The notes beneath the pieces are model-generated. The model saw only the letters and a list, made by a program, of their open reading frames with translations. It did no database searches and was not told where the DNA came from. 64,000 nucleotides of DNA, from NCBI GenBank assembly GCA_039000515.1, contig JBCFYV010000024.1:43886019-43950018 (forward strand). Reading direction: 5' to 3'. This stretch comes from Timema cristinae. Lineage: Eukaryota; Arthropoda; Insecta; Phasmatodea; Timematidae. A program made the position numbers and the translations under genes. Below are positions 34,410 through 47,076 of this stretch, piece after piece. The number at the start of each line of letters is the position of its first letter. Position 1 is the stretch's first letter.

Positions 34410-35345
34410 AGTTAAGGTTAACTTTAATTATGAAATTATGGTTTAATTCGGTCCCTGACTTACAGTTTTCATTCATCATAGCCAGAAAGACTGTCTACCT
34501 GCTAACCCTCCCCCTCCTTCCCCCCAAAAAACCTCATCCCAATAGTTCCCAGTCACTCCACTGCTAACGAAGATAGGTTTTTTTGGTTCTCAACGGAACG
34601 GAACGGTAGCATCAGCTTTCACCTTTTCTCAGCGACACAAACGCTATCTTATAGATTTTTCTCAACATTAGCTCTGTTAAAACACCGTTAAAATTCAAAA
34701 CACGAATGGAGCGAGAGCCACTGTTCACAGAACTACTAGTTATTTATGGCTTTTACAGGCAGCTCTAAGACCCCATAGCTAACTACAAATCCCTGGTTTA
34801 TTCTCCCTTCCACACTATGCGAAGACTTTAGTCTTGACTCCATTAAGATTTTAACTTACGGGTGCTGCTACATCGTAAAGTCCTGGGACGTTTAGAAATC
34901 CCTCATTATTTAATAAGCTTTGATATATAAATTATATAAAAGAGAAAATTATCAACCTGTTTTTGACTATATAAAAAGTGTTAATTTTGAGTTTGCTGTT
35001 AAAAAAAATCAACTATTCTTCCCTCAAAAGTGTGTTGTTCTGAAATTAAAGCAAAAGGCTAGAAACCTAGATATAGCCTTTCTCTATTAAATAAAGTTCA
35101 TGTTTAAAGAGTGTCCCAACATAAATTTTTAGAATAATGATGGATATGGTTCTATGTAAGCTATCACACACATTTTTTTAAAAAACGCTTTAAATTTAAA
35201 ATCTATACTTATGAATTGCTCATAACTTTCGTCTACATTTTGGAGATAGTATTAAAAAAATATATCAAATCATTTCATAAAAATCCGGGTTTTATAAACG
35301 TCTGCAACTTTTCTCATTGCACTTACTTGAGTGAAGGGAACATGA
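34410..35345. other. No feature recognised
   Basis: Unique; 34490-34620 is C-rich and includes the triple AACGG word at 34601-34616. Confidence 0.5.
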
Positions 35346-35347
35346 TT

Positions 35348-35575
35348 TAAGGGAAGTATTTTGAAATTGCTATAGCAAAACTTTTTTGGTCAAAATAAAT
35401 CAAATATTTCTCTACTAGAAACATAGAGTTTAATTTTTTCCACATGATGATATCAACAGTTCTTGAATATCTATCTGGAATTAAGTAACAACTTTTTATC
35501 TTAATTTAAAAAGTGTTTAATCTAATTCCTCTTTGCTTTGACAGATAATTCAACAACTGCTTTGTTAAACCTTTT
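35348..35575. mobile_element. Foldback MITE (family D) copy 3, partial
   Basis: The left arm and centre are clear (TTTTTTGGTCAAAATAAATC, TTGAATATCTATCTGGAATT, GACAGATAATTCAACAACTG). The rest of the right arm is gone. Confidence 0.75.
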
Positions 35576-35914
35576 ATATGTTCCTATCTATATTCCTATC
35601 ATTCGTTACAATTTTCCATTTTATTCCTTTTGTGTTTTTAGGTTTCCTTTTTTAGGAAGTTGCGTTGCGCGTTTCTAACTCCTCCCTGATGAGTTCCGAT
35701 AGAATGAAACCTAGGTCGGGGGATTAGGCAGTGACGATCTATTTTCTTTAAGAGGCAGCCACTACCTCTTTTTCAAGTAGTAGCAATGTAAAGTGTGAAC
35801 TGTGTTCTTCTTTTATTGTAAAAGCCATATTGTGTTCGTCCCTTTTATATGTTTTTATCCACCTTCCCTATACCTTCTTCCAAATATCATACAGATTAGT
35901 AGTAATATAATTTC

Positions 35915-36075
35915 CGACGCCTTAGCTCAGTCTACCTACTGATCTAAAGGTTTTGAGTTCGATTCTCTAACCGACTGAAATTTTTTATCGTAACTAAAAT
36001 TGGGTTTATTCCCTTTAATAATGATAAATCAACGGCTGAGGTTGGGTGCTGTGTATTTTCTAGAATTAAGTTTGA
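35915..36075 (+). mobile_element. SINE-G copy 2
   Basis: GCCTTAGCTCAGTCTACCTAC (A box), GAGTTCGATTCTC (B box), then TTTATCGTAACTAAAATTGGG and GGTTGGGTGCTGTG, aligning with the copy at 20.1 kb. Confidence 0.65.
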
Positions 36076-36079
36076 GTCA

Positions 36080-36715
36080 TGTGCTGACAAAATAAATCAA
36101 TTAAGAAATAAAATTAAAATAAAGTTGAACTTATATTTAGTGATTTTGATCGTTTTTACATTCCGGAATAAATAGAGGCACTTTTGATGAGGTGGCAATT
36201 GTTTTAACGGTGCTCTGGGCGGGGGAACCCCGGGAGAAACACACGAAAGGGGGTTGAAAAAAAAACCCGGGCAACCAAATAAAAGAGAATAAATTCAACT
36301 CAATAGCTATCAAAAATAGCTACAGGCACTTAGAACCTGTCACGACGATTTCACCAAGTGAGAGAAGGATCAGATATTACTCCCAGACATTTGAATGAAA
36401 TGAGGCGTGGTGTTATTTTGGTAGCAAGAAATTAGTGAGGCTCACTTCAAGTCGAGGTTGAAATTAGTTCCAAAACGAGAAAGAACCCCTGTGAAATTAT
36501 TTTGGACGTCAAGTAAGCACATTCAATTAATTTTTAATAGTTAAAATAACTTATTCATATTTTAATCAAATGGTTTTGTTAAATATAATAATCTTTAATT
36601 ACCACTGAAGTTACCGTATGATCAGTTTAAATAAATTATTAATTTTATAAAGTAAATATAACTGGTACTAAAAATAAAAAAAAAATTAAATAGTTGACGG
36701 AATTACGATTTTAGA
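36080..36715. other. Unique tract with GC-rich hairpin
   Basis: Around 36215-36275, AACCCCGGG and CCCGGG words with a poly(A) between them can form weak hairpins. Otherwise nothing. Confidence 0.4.
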
Positions 36716-36719
36716 TTTT

Positions 36720-36912
36720 TTTTAGATAATACGGTTGAGAAGTGAATAAATGCACCTGCATTAACATGAACAGAGAATATAAACATCACAACAAAAAATG
36801 ACACGTGGAAAACCATCGTGAATGCAACGAGCCGAGATTCAACCCTTGACCTGCTTGTCACTGGTGACACAGTCTATTGAGGATCTGATGATTTAGACAG
36901 CGTGATCATCTT
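36720..36912 (-). mobile_element. SINE-A, old copy
   Basis: AAATGCACCTGCATTAACATG, ACGAGCCGAGATTCAACCC and GACACAGTCTATTGAGG follow the SINE-A order. Ends are eroded. Confidence 0.6.
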
Positions 36913-36914
36913 TA

Positions 36915-37995
36915 TAGGTGTGCATACTTATAAAATCATATGTTACACTAATATAATATTAATGCATTAATATAAACATCTTTATCAACCATTAACATAT
37001 TTTGGAAATACTTTTAAGAAGGTATATTTGTTTATTTCACTGACAAATACGCATACTACCATTATTTATGTTTATGTTTGTATTTTTTTGTAAATTTTTT
37101 TGATAAAGAAAACTACTAACCATATTTTGAAACGGTATTTTTTTTTACGAAATTATATTAAATACTATTTTTTAAACAAATCCATATTCACACTCCACAA
37201 ACTTGTAAAATCAGTGGTTGATTAATATTATCAACAAGTTTAAAAAGAAAAAAATATTTTGAAATTTTTTATATATATAATATTTGATATTCTCTAGATT
37301 ATTTTCTTGTGGTTGCTTTATTTATATGTAAACTGTAATAAAACTCTGAAATAAAAATATAACAAAATGTGATATATCACTTCCACAAAAAAAAAAAACA
37401 ATAGCACATATCATTGTATTCATTAAAACAATAAAAGAGAAACGTCACACCCGTATAAAAACTAACAATGGCAATCGAAGCTCTCCCCTAAACAACACAC
37501 GCTTCTTTTGTTTTCCATCATGGCTTCCTGAGCCTCAAAAAAAAAAAAAAAGAGAGAGAGAGAGAGTGAACTAGACTTATAGGAGGAGTTTGATTACAGC
37601 CATTGTCAATTAAATTATAAAATATCAATGAGATTTAAATAAAAGATCATTTGCAACCAATATTTTTAAAGTTACAAGGACTATTAATGAACTAAAATTT
37701 GCCCACCGCTTCCTTTATCCTTGAGTACATTCGAAGAGTGGTATTTTCGGCACTGTTAATGGTGGAAAATACATATTAACAGAGTCATAACCTTAGAAAC
37801 AGTCATTAAAGACTTTTCTTTTTTTTTAGAGTTTCACAACACTTTAACTATCGAATAAATAGTACGAAACAATCGTATATACTTCCTTAAAGTCTATTAC
37901 ATTTTGTGATTAAAATAAAATCAGATATCAAGAAATATCCTTAAAAAAATCCCTGGAAGCCAAATGTAAATTTATATTTTTTAGCGTATTTAACC
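36915..37995. other. No feature recognised
   Basis: Strongly AT-rich; includes an A-run with short (GA)n at 37538-37567. Confidence 0.6.
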
Positions 37996-37999
37996 AGGG

Positions 38000-38292
38000 T
38001 TTGTTGGCTTGATGTTCCTGGTCTTCTACTGGCAGTGGAGGATATTTAACCGTCTTCCGAGGTTGGGGGATCACGTAGGCACAGTTACTTCATCTTAGTG
38101 AGATGATGATGATGATGATTATATGATGCCAGTAGAAGTAATAAACCTAACTTGAGCCTAATATACCAAACTATGGCAACCATAGGAACAATTCCCCTCC
38201 GAGAAAAATACCAATAGTAGCGATGAGAAATGAACCCTAGACCTCTAGATTAAAAGCCAGGGATGTTGGCCATTAGACCAAGGGACCAGGCT
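38000..38292 (-). mobile_element. SINE-C copy 3
   Basis: GGTCCCTTGGTCTAATGGCC at the head, then TTCATTTCTCATCGC at the B-box region, ATGGTTGCCATAGTTTGG and CTCAAGTTAGG. It is the most diverged of the three. Confidence 0.65.
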
Positions 38293-38334
38293 GTGTTATT
38301 TGTCATGTCAAACAATCTGCAGATATTTATTTAT

Positions 38335-38620
38335 AATAAAATAGTTTGAGCCATTTTATAAAAATTTTGAATTTACAAAAATCAGTTATCATAATTTAAA
38401 TATAAAGTTTGAACAAAATTGATCAAACCATTTCGACTGTTGCCAAGGGACAGACAAACAGATTAGTAGTTTCATTAAAAAAAAATTTTTGGGGGGAGGG
38501 GAGGGATTAGAGGGTTAAGGGTAGGGGGAGTAAAAGTTTGGGGCGCTTAAAACGTCAATATTCATCATAATCTAAAGGTAGAATAATTTTGTGATTACAT
38601 TACTTTATCTATATAATAGT
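38335..38620 (+). repeat. Diverged relative of the 550-bp module
   Basis: Contains the same ordered landmarks as the modules at 7 and 58 kb: an ACAGACAAACAGA stretch, AAAACGTCAATATTCATCAT, AATCTAAAGGTAGAATAATT and GTGATTACATTACTTTATCT. Confidence 0.5.
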
Positions 38621-38640
38621 GTAAAAAAGTTACATTTAAA

Positions 38641-38857
38641 TAATACCTAGCACACTTAAATATTAATTACGTTAATGGGTTAGGAATTAGTAAGGTTGAA
38701 TTTAAAGGAGGAGAACCTGAATTTTCGTGTAAAGAGAGTGGAAACACCCCCCCTCCCCCAGTTCATCCGACCGTGATTGGAACCTCGATCTTCCCGTCTT
38801 TGAAATTCTAGCTCATCATGAAACTAGCGCGTTAGCTAACTACGTCACCAAAGCGGC
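38641..38857 (-). mobile_element. SINE-A, nearly full length
   Basis: GTTCATCCGACCGTGATTGG and GCGCGTTAGCTAACTACGTC (GTGGCGTAGTTGGC subtype). The terminal tail is eroded. Confidence 0.85.
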
Positions 38858-39020
38858 AAATTACACCCAAAGAATAATATTAAGATAGCTGGTGCATTTT
38901 ATTTGCTTTCAAAAATAATATGTCTGTTGGAATCGGTGACGGTTTCAAACGGAAATCTCATTTAGTATACAGCGTGTTTTTATTGTGATATAACACACAC
39001 AGAACATATACTTTAAGGAA

Positions 39021-39268
39021 AATATGCCCCACTTCTATGCACAAATGGTCCAAGACGTTACTCTGGTGATAAACTGGACTGCTGATGATGGAGAGATTGG
39101 GGTTCGAATTCCAGTCGGGTGTACGGAAGGTTTTTTTCTAAATTATTTTCCGCTCTTTCTCCGCGTAAATAAGGATATATTTAATCTAAATTCAACCTTA
39201 CTCATCCCTAACACATTAGCAAAGTACATAGGCGTATAACCCAAACGGGTTGTAAGACAGGGTGCTAA
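39021..39268 (+). mobile_element. SINE-A, full length
   Basis: ACAAATGGTCCAAGACGTTAC to TTGTAAGACAGGGTGCTAAA. The plus frame at 39024-39239 is translated SINE. Confidence 0.88.
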
Positions 39269-39337
39269 AAATAGAAAGAAAATGTTATGATAAGGAATAA
39301 GATATTGCACAAACTTAACAGACCGTTGTTTTTATGC

Positions 39338-39570
39338 ACAGTATTTTACTATTCATCGGGGATATCTGCATTTAAATACTCTAATCTTAATCTTGTAAGA
39401 AGAGAAATGCACCAATTATAAAAAAAACGTACTCGCAATTGCGGATAGGAAAAGTTATAAAACATTTATAATGATAAAAATAAACCCTCAATAGTTCAGT
39501 CTGACCTCATAGTCCCCGACCAACCACACCTAATCATCTTGGCGTTTAGTCCATTTGCTCTATCAAAGTA
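39338..39570 (-). mobile_element. SINE-A, old copy
   Basis: GCACAGTATTTTACTATTCATC at the tail; the rest is diverged and includes CGTTTAGTCCATTTGCTC near the head. Confidence 0.6.
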
Positions 39571-39998
39571 ATTTGGTAAGAAGACTAGTTTTAAAGAGTA
39601 GTAAGCTATGCAATTTCTTCGACCCCTTAAAATAGCTCTGTTGCCCATGAGGGGTTCTCAGACCTCAGGCTGGGAAACAGTGACCTAGAAAAATGTGTAT
39701 GTACTTCAAACATCTTGTTACATGATTTATGTAGACTCAAATACCAACAAAATTGTAGAAAGTTCTCAAAGTTAATCTCGTAGACTCAGTCTCATATCAC
39801 CGCACTTGATATGGTTTTATTTATTTTGGACCTAATCCCCTCACATTTATTTTTTTACACTTAATTGAAATAAACCGTTTTTCGTTCAATTGTTAAGGTT
39901 TTAATATTAGCTAAATAATGTTTTTTTTGGAAGCCCACTCTCGACCACCAACATTGATGAAAAGTTACTAAAATTTGGAACCTTAGAAATATGTCTTA

Positions 39999-40034
<36 letters not shown>

Positions 40035-40036
<2 letters not shown>

Positions 40037-40300
40037 GCACCGCGTCTTACTACCCGTTCGGGTTATACGCACTTACGCTAATGTGTAATGGTAGGGTGAT
40101 TGTGAGATGAAATGAAGGACCTACAGTTTAACGTGGAATCCGAACCACGGTGGAGACCTGGCATTCCTCACATTCACAAGATGTCTTGTCAGAGGTGAAG
40201 GAAGGGTTTGGTAATCAGATAAATTTTTGCCGAGACCGAGGATTGAACCCGGCCGCCAGCATAGAAGTCTGACACCTTACCCCTAGACCACCAGGTCACC
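40035..40300 (-). mobile_element. SINE-B, full length, perfect 16-bp TSD
   Basis: TAGCACCGCGTCTTACTACC to CCTAGACCACCAGGTCACC. TCTTATTTTATTATTA occurs at 39995-40010 and 40302-40317, with (ATT)n on the tail side. It is a recent insertion. Confidence 0.96.
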
Positions 40301-40319
40301 TTCTTATTTTATTATTAGT

Positions 40320-43010
40320 TATAAAGTTCATCCAAAAAGTTATAGCAAGATTCCAATCACATTTCCTTGTGGCTTACTACATCATTTTTCTCTACATTAC
40401 TAAATAATGGGCCATGGAAGAAATAATAACTATGGTAATAAATTTTATTTCCGTCATTATAACAACATGAGTTCCTTTTATCAAAACATGGGCGTCCTAT
40501 AAAAATCAGACTGTACTTATTTAACACTTTAATTTTTAATTTTTAACCATCTCAATAAATCGTAGTAATAATAATAATTATTATTATACATACTTGCATC
40601 TATGGACGAGTGGTATAGGGAATTAGACTTAAATCCCATTTGATTGATGTTAATGGGAAGTACAAAGCTAGAATACCATTCGGATGCAGTGGAACGATTT
40701 AAATTAAATGATAAAATAAACACTATTAATACACATTAAGTGGTATGAACTTTAAATGTGTTATACAATAAAACGAATTCATGAATTATTTTAGTAGAAT
40801 AATATCAATCAAACGTTAAGAAACAATTAAATGAAAAATTATGCATACATACGTAATCGAACACTTTCCTTACGAAGTATGAAAGAAACTGTGCATATAG
40901 CTAAAAAAAAACCACACTTAATCCATCCTCACTAACTTTCTCCACACTTACCTATCCTTGCATACCCCCTCACTTCAACAACATCCATACACTGAGTCAT
41001 ACATGCTCTTTTATTATTAAAACGCTTAATGTTTCTCTTTTTCACATATTCATTTAACACTTAGCCACAATCTTATATGACCTACCCCTTCCTTTTGATC
41101 CACACACTCTACCTTCATATATTTGCTTCGTTACTCGATCCACACTCATCCTCTCAACATGCCCAAAACAACGTAAGACGCTTCTTTCACATTATGTGCT
41201 ACGTTGGTTTGAAAAAAAAAAATTATAAGGACGATATATTCTATTGGAAACAAATCAATAATTTATTGATGCATAAAACTAGCAATAGCTTTAATTTGTT
41301 TTCGCTACTCACCTCTGCAGAAAGTCATTTAGAGTGAAAACTAAGCTATTCTTCATCTTTTATGACTAGTGTGATGTGATTTAAGTTTCCGTGATTAATT
41401 TTTACTTCCTTTGCAACCGTACGAATGGCGTTTACTCACATTTAATATTAATAATTGATTAATATCGTTCAATTAAACTTTAGTTTGATGGCAACTTTGT
41501 GATTTAAATCAAAATGATTCATTATTAAAAAATTAAACTAATAAACCACGCAGAAAAATTATAGTTCACATAAAACATACGAATAAAGCTTCTGTGAAAA
41601 GTTTGCCTATACCAACTGTTTATCATAACAGCATGACTCACCCCCCCCCCCTCCCCGACGAAATTTGAAACGTGTTTACATTTTACCCACGAAAGTTACA
41701 AAACTACATTAAATGTGGGGGTAAAGGGCGAACGTTACAGTTTTAAGCCCAACCGTATGCTATTCTGGAAATTTCAATTTTTTTTTTCCAAAACTTTCCA
41801 CTTTCCAAAACTCCCGAGTAGAATACTCTTTGTTAGCATAACAAGATAACCCGCACACACCTATACACACGAAGTGTGACGCTGTATTGAAAGCAGGTTA
41901 ACCCCGAAGCCACCCATTTCTACCAACTCCTCTCTAACCCACCCCCTCCCCCAATCTCCCTTTTATCCCTTTGGGTGGGTCAGATACCCCCTTAGTATTA
42001 GTATCAATGGCGTTGGATCAGTAAGGTGAGGGGGGGGGGGTGAGTGGTTGGAGAGGTGTAGGGTTTCAAAATGGCTTCGTCAGTAATTGCTTTCACCCTC
42101 CCTGATTCAGCTTATCTTCTTGTGGGGGGGGAGCTTGCGCTAAACAATGGTTTTGCTGCTGATCAGACACTGACCAAAGGAAATAGAGAGAGAGGAGATA
42201 GATAGAGGAACACCACTACGTGAACAGATTATGGACTGCCACAGTCATTATCTTCGTCTCTCTCTACATGTGACCATCCATCTAGCGTTTGAGGGACGAT
42301 AGATAAAACTGCCACTTATTAATACGGAGGCAAATTTTCATAGTCAAACACTGTTTTGACCAACCTTACAAAAAAAAAAAAAAAAAAAAAAGAGAGAAAT
42401 TACACTTTATCATGAAAAATCCTTCTTGTACATATTACACTATGGTCATTGTAAGAAACACCATAGTGGAACTATGTAAGGTAAGCTTGCTACTCACTTT
42501 TAGGGGGGTGTTTCTTTAACTGTAGTCCGTGGTGGTTTGACAGGTGGTCCACACAAAAAACTAATGATATGACACAATCGTAATTTCTTTCTCAAATAGT
42601 GTATTATAGTTTTCAAAAATAGATACTAGGTAATAATCTAACCTCAAATTATCTTCATGTAAAGATTTCCCAAAATATCGTTACTTCTTTTTAAAACTAT
42701 TCTTTATACAAGGGCTTCAATCAAAATCAAAACAATGCCTTGTTGACATAAATAATTGTTGAAAGGTCATGGAACACACAGAACGTAAAGATTCATCCTA
42801 ATCTCGTGGTATAAATTTTTTTGCAGATGCAATGTTTTTTAAACTTGAAGAAAGAACAACCCCACTTTGTTCCACAAGTACAGTCACATTTTCATAGGCA
42901 GGGTCTTATCTAGCAGAAACGGTTACCTTATAACATTTATCTTATTATGTGGCAAAAGAAAGCTACAAACGAATATTTGACATGTTTTATCTGGTTGAAA
43001 AGATAACTTA
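40320..43010. other. Longest stretch without a recognised SINE
   Basis: 40.3-41.6 kb is AT-rich. 41.64-42.33 kb has C and G runs and is GC-richer (a G-run near 42030, TTTCAAAATGGCTTCG at 42065). A donor-like AAGGTAAGC lies near 42480. No exon can be defended. Confidence 0.5.
42370..42392 (+). repeat. Poly(A) run
   Basis: About 21 A followed by GAGAG; no retroposed sequence was recognised before it. Confidence 0.9.
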
Positions 43011-43026
43011 TTGAATAAAGTGGTTG

Positions 43027-43170
43027 AGGAATGCCAGGTATCCACCGTGGTTCGGATTCCACGTTAAACTGTAGGTCCTTCATTTCATCTCACATTCACC
43101 CTACCATTGCACATTAGCGTAAGTGCGTATAACCCGAACGGGTAGTAAGACGTGGTGCTAATAATAATAA
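43027..43170 (+). mobile_element. SINE-B, 5'-truncated, 11-bp TSD
   Basis: Starts AGGAATGCCAGGTATCCACC and ends GTAAGACGTGGTGCTAATAA. AATAAAGTGGT lies at 43014-43024 and 43166-43176. Confidence 0.93.
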
Positions 43171-43229
43171 AGTGGTGGTATTACAAAAAACAAAAATAAA
43201 CACTACCAACCTGGCAATTAATTTTATCT

Positions 43230-43840
43230 TGACTTACATCTAATTCATCCTTTGATCTACCTATGAAGTTACAAATCATCTACTTTTGGAATTACAATTC
43301 TTTCACCCATGGAATTTCAATTTATCTATCTTTGTGATTATAATTCTTCTTTCCTTGTAATTACAATTGATCTACCTTTGAAGTTACAAATCATCTACCT
43401 TTGAAATTACAACTCTTCTACCCATGGAATTCCAATTTATCTATCTTTGTGATTATAATTTTTCTTTCCTTGTAATTACAATTTATTTAACTTTGAGAGT
43501 AAAATTGGTCTTTCTTTGGAATTATAACTCTTCTGCCTTTGGAATGCCAATTTATCTACAGTTGTGATTATAATTTGTCTTCACTTGGAATTACAATTAT
43601 TATACCCATGGAATTCCAATTCATCTATCTTTATGATTATAATGAATTTTCCCTAATAATTACAGCTCTTATACACATGGAATTACTGTTTATATAATTT
43701 TGAAGCTACAATTCTTCTTTCCTTGGAATTCAAACTCTTCTATTCATGACGTTTCAATTTATATACCTTCGAGGTTAAAATTAATTTAATCTTGGAGATA
43801 TTTAGAAATATAATTCATCTGCCACCCTTGAATATACAAT
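43230..43840 (+). repeat. 23-bp tandem repeat with 115-bp higher-order period
   Basis: Words such as GAAGTTACAAATCATCTAC recur every 23 bases, and five successive variants form a 115-bp block. The same word starts at 43265 and again at 43380. The right half is more diverged. Each monomer reads roughly (G)GAATTACAATTCATCTACCT. Confidence 0.9.
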
Positions 43841-44314
43841 TCAAGCGCAGGTGCAATGCTTATGTAGGATTCTGGTAGGAAGAAAGGTTTAGGTAGTACA
43901 AATATTTGACTGTGGCTAACAATGATAACATTTTAATATATTATAAATCTACTTTTTTAGTTATTTATATTAGAAGTTTGAAAAACAAGAGATTATTAGC
44001 ATTATAGAATACTTTTACTAACATTATCTAATGGCCAAGAAAATTTTCGATATTTTCCAACAGTAGTACTGGAAGGAAGGTGCGCTATCTATTTATTTTG
44101 CAGTCAATAAATATGTAAGTATAAAAAATAAAATAAAAACTGGAGGCACGTGCACTCATTGATAAACATGAGTAATAAATAAATAAACATACATAAATAT
44201 TTAACTCAGCTTCCTGTATAATTTATTCATGAATAATTCAAATAAAGGTGCAGGGAATAATTGTACTTTTATTTAAATATTTCTCTCACACTCCTGCATC
44301 AAAAACGATCTGAT

Positions 44315-45015
44315 AGGCCAATGGTTCCCACACGTTTTAAATTGTCCAAAATACATATGCCCCATACAATTTTTTTATATAACACCCACCACATCCCCAA
44401 CTTTCCTCCTATAATGGTGGTTTCTGAAAACTTTGGAATATAAGAGGCGCTAACGTCAATAAAAATATATTTAAATAAAGGGTATATACGTGTTTACATA
44501 GTTTATTATAATTTGATTTTTTTTTCAAAAAATATTTTTTATTTATAACATTTAAATTATTATTTATTTTTGGAAAAGACGAACAAACATAGTTCTGTAT
44601 GTAAACACTCCCCAACAACATTTTTAAAAAAAAGACCATTGCATCTAATATTTTTCTTTTACTTTTATAAACTTAGTAACAGTGAGATAAGCTTAAATAT
44701 TTTTTTTTACAAAAGTTAACAATGATATGTATTTATCATCATTATCTTAGAGCTAGATAATAACTATATATCATATTTGAATGCAATCTAGTAAACCGTT
44801 CAGGTTGTGGCCTCATTTGCAGACAAAAGGGTAGATAGACATATTTTTAAGACCCCCTTTTATGATTTAATTTCATATAAAAATCAATATGCATCAAAAT
44901 ATTGAAACTGAAGTAAAATATAATATTTAAAATATTTATTTATGTTATAAATAAAAATTATAAATTTTACTCTTAGTCTTCTCGCGTACCACCTTTAGGA
45001 ACCCCTCTGACAGAA
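44315..45015. mobile_element. hAT-like non-autonomous element (uncertain)
   Basis: The left edge CCAATGGTTCCCACACGTTT and the right edge CCACCTTTAGGAACCCCTCTG resemble the CAGNGGTTCCCAAA-type inverted ends of hAT elements. The AT-rich interior has no transposase. No 8-bp target duplication could be fixed. Confidence 0.4.
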
Positions 45016-45573
45016 AATAATAATAAAGCAATTTAACAATTTAATTGTAAAATAGAAATAACATTTTAAATAATTCATGGGAAGTTATCATACGAACACA
45101 GAAATGTTTTTTTATATAACGTATTGTAATTTTAATTTATAGTTCTCATTAAAATATTTGTCAGTGAGTTTTGACAGTTCGGAATATTTACAACCTGGGT
45201 CAAAAGGGAATGGGGGAGAGTCAGGGGGTAGGATAATATAAATGGATGAGATAAAAGTGAGTGGTTAGTGGTTAGCATAATTGGTCAGTACACCTTGGTT
45301 AGATACCCATTCCCACCACAGTTTTACATTTTCATCTTTGAAATAAATATTAGTTTAAGTCTCACACACCTGCAGCTATGGAGATTAAAAAATAAATACA
45401 ACGAGTGTAATTTGTGAAGTAAAGTAGAACAAATATAACATACAACTTGATATATAGTTGGGTCGCCAAATAAAGAACCTTAGCTGACATTACAAAATAA
45501 TTACTAGATCTATTTTTACGTATTCAAATACCAATCATTGTGTTTCGTAGATGTCCCCTTGTAAATATGTCTC

Positions 45574-46190
45574 AAGGCCGGTTCACACTGAATGTTAAGC
45601 TAAGCTAAGATTTGCTCTGCTAACTGTTTAGAAAAATCGCGGACCATGTATTTAAATGTGTTGGTTCACACAGCAAGCTAGGCCACGCTATGTTTTTCAT
45701 CCGATTGCTGGCCGGGCAATTTTTCCATCTCCCATCTTGAGCCATCTTACGTTGCGCATGCGCATAACGCAACTTGGGCTCCGTGTTGAACAGGCGCAGT
45801 GCTGGTTTGGTGAAAATAACTAAAGAAGTGTTGAAGTTTTGTTTTCAGTTTGTTTCACGTGTATTTAAGTAATATTCTATTTAGGTTTTATATTTAATAA
45901 GTGTTTTTATATTAAAATGGTGACCTGGTGGTCTAAAGGTAAGGTGTCGAACTTCTGTGCTGGCATCCGGGGTTCAATCCTCGGTCCCGGCACAGATTTA
46001 TCTGTTAGTCCCAAACCCTTCCTTCACCTCTGACAAGACGTGTATTAATCACAACTTTGAATGTGGGGAATGCCAGGCCTCCACCGTGGTTCGGATTCCA
46101 CTTAAACTGTAAGTCCTCCATTTCATCTCACAATCATCCTACCATTACACATTAGCGTAAGTGTTATAACCCGAACGGGTAGTAAGATGC

Positions 46191-46224
<34 letters not shown>

Positions 46225-46482
46225 TAATAATAATAATATATTAAAATGGAACCGTTAATTGAACAAGTCAAACCTCTACATCCTAAATTCTTCATCCTAC
46301 AAAACAGCTGCTAATAGCAACAGCTTCTCTTCCTCAGTACTATCATCTAAGCTCAAACAAGACATTTTGGAGAACGCCATCATAACTACACCTCACTGGA
46401 GTAGACCAAAAGAAACCACATTGAATTAAGAAAGGAAAAAAGGAACAATAGCTTAGCTTAGCATTCTGTGTGAATCGGCCTT
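45574..46482. mobile_element. MITE-like element with 36-bp inverted ends, split by SINE-B
   Basis: AAGGCCGGTTCACACTGAAT...GCTAAGCTAAG on the left is mirrored by CTTAGCTTAGCATTCTGTG...GGCCTT on the right. The interior has an exact NRF1 palindrome TGCGCATGCGCA (45753-45764). It also has an ATG (45917) that, with the SINE removed, opens a short frame MEPLIEQVKPLHPKF reminiscent of the start of a MADF/Myb-like domain, the kind of accessory protein in PIF/Harbinger elements. That link is tentative. Confidence 0.7.
45921..46236 (+). mobile_element. SINE-B, full length, nested, 13-bp TSD
   Basis: TGACCTGGTGGTCTAAAGG to GTAGTAAGATGCGG and a long (AAT)n tail. TATATTAAAATGG is at 45908-45920 and 46237-46249, so the insertion fell right behind an ATG of the host element. 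Confidence 0.96.
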
Positions 46483-46854
46483 TAATATAGACAGCTAAAA
46501 ATAAAGAGTCACCTTTAAACAATGTTTATAAGTTTTTAAATCCTCTAAAATATTCTATCTATGACTTTATGCTTTACTAACAACATTGAAGTAGAGGATA
46601 AGATTATCTTAGTTTTTCTAATTAATGTTTTACTAAGTAGACGACCATCTTAACCGTCCTGCAAACTGTTCAATTTTAACCATTTTAATTATATAGATGA
46701 TAATTTTAAATATTAACATCCTCCCCCTTTATAACCCGTGAGTACATAGGGTTTGAATAAAATATAAAACACTTTTATACTTGGTATTAGCTCTAATCAG
46801 CTTTAATACCGTCCATTTTTCATGAGAAGATTTTTCTAGAAAATACAACCTAAT

Positions 46855-47030
46855 TCTTTTGCGACCAGCATTGATCACATTTTACTATATTATTAGTGTT
46901 ATTTTTTAAGTATTGATAATATATATCAAAAGTGACAGCGGCAGATCATATGACTTGACGTATGAATACATGGAAATAAATCTAATAACTTTTTTTAGCT
47001 GTCGAGAAAATAGAATAATCCCGTGTTCAT
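46855..47030 (+). repeat. Family F relic
   Basis: GCATTGATCACATTTTACTA, AAAAGTGACAGCGGCAGATC, ATATGACTTGACGTATGAATAC and TTTTAGCTGTCGAG in the same order as other members. Confidence 0.6.
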
Positions 47031-47076
47031 TAGGAGAAATACTAATTCAGTTATGGGGTCCATAGCTATTTTATTT

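Noticed and set aside
40605..40700. tRNA-Leu/Ser-like stretch (GGACGAGTGGTATAGGG ... TTAAATCC)
   Set aside because: No acceptor stem or proper B box could be paired; too weak to call.
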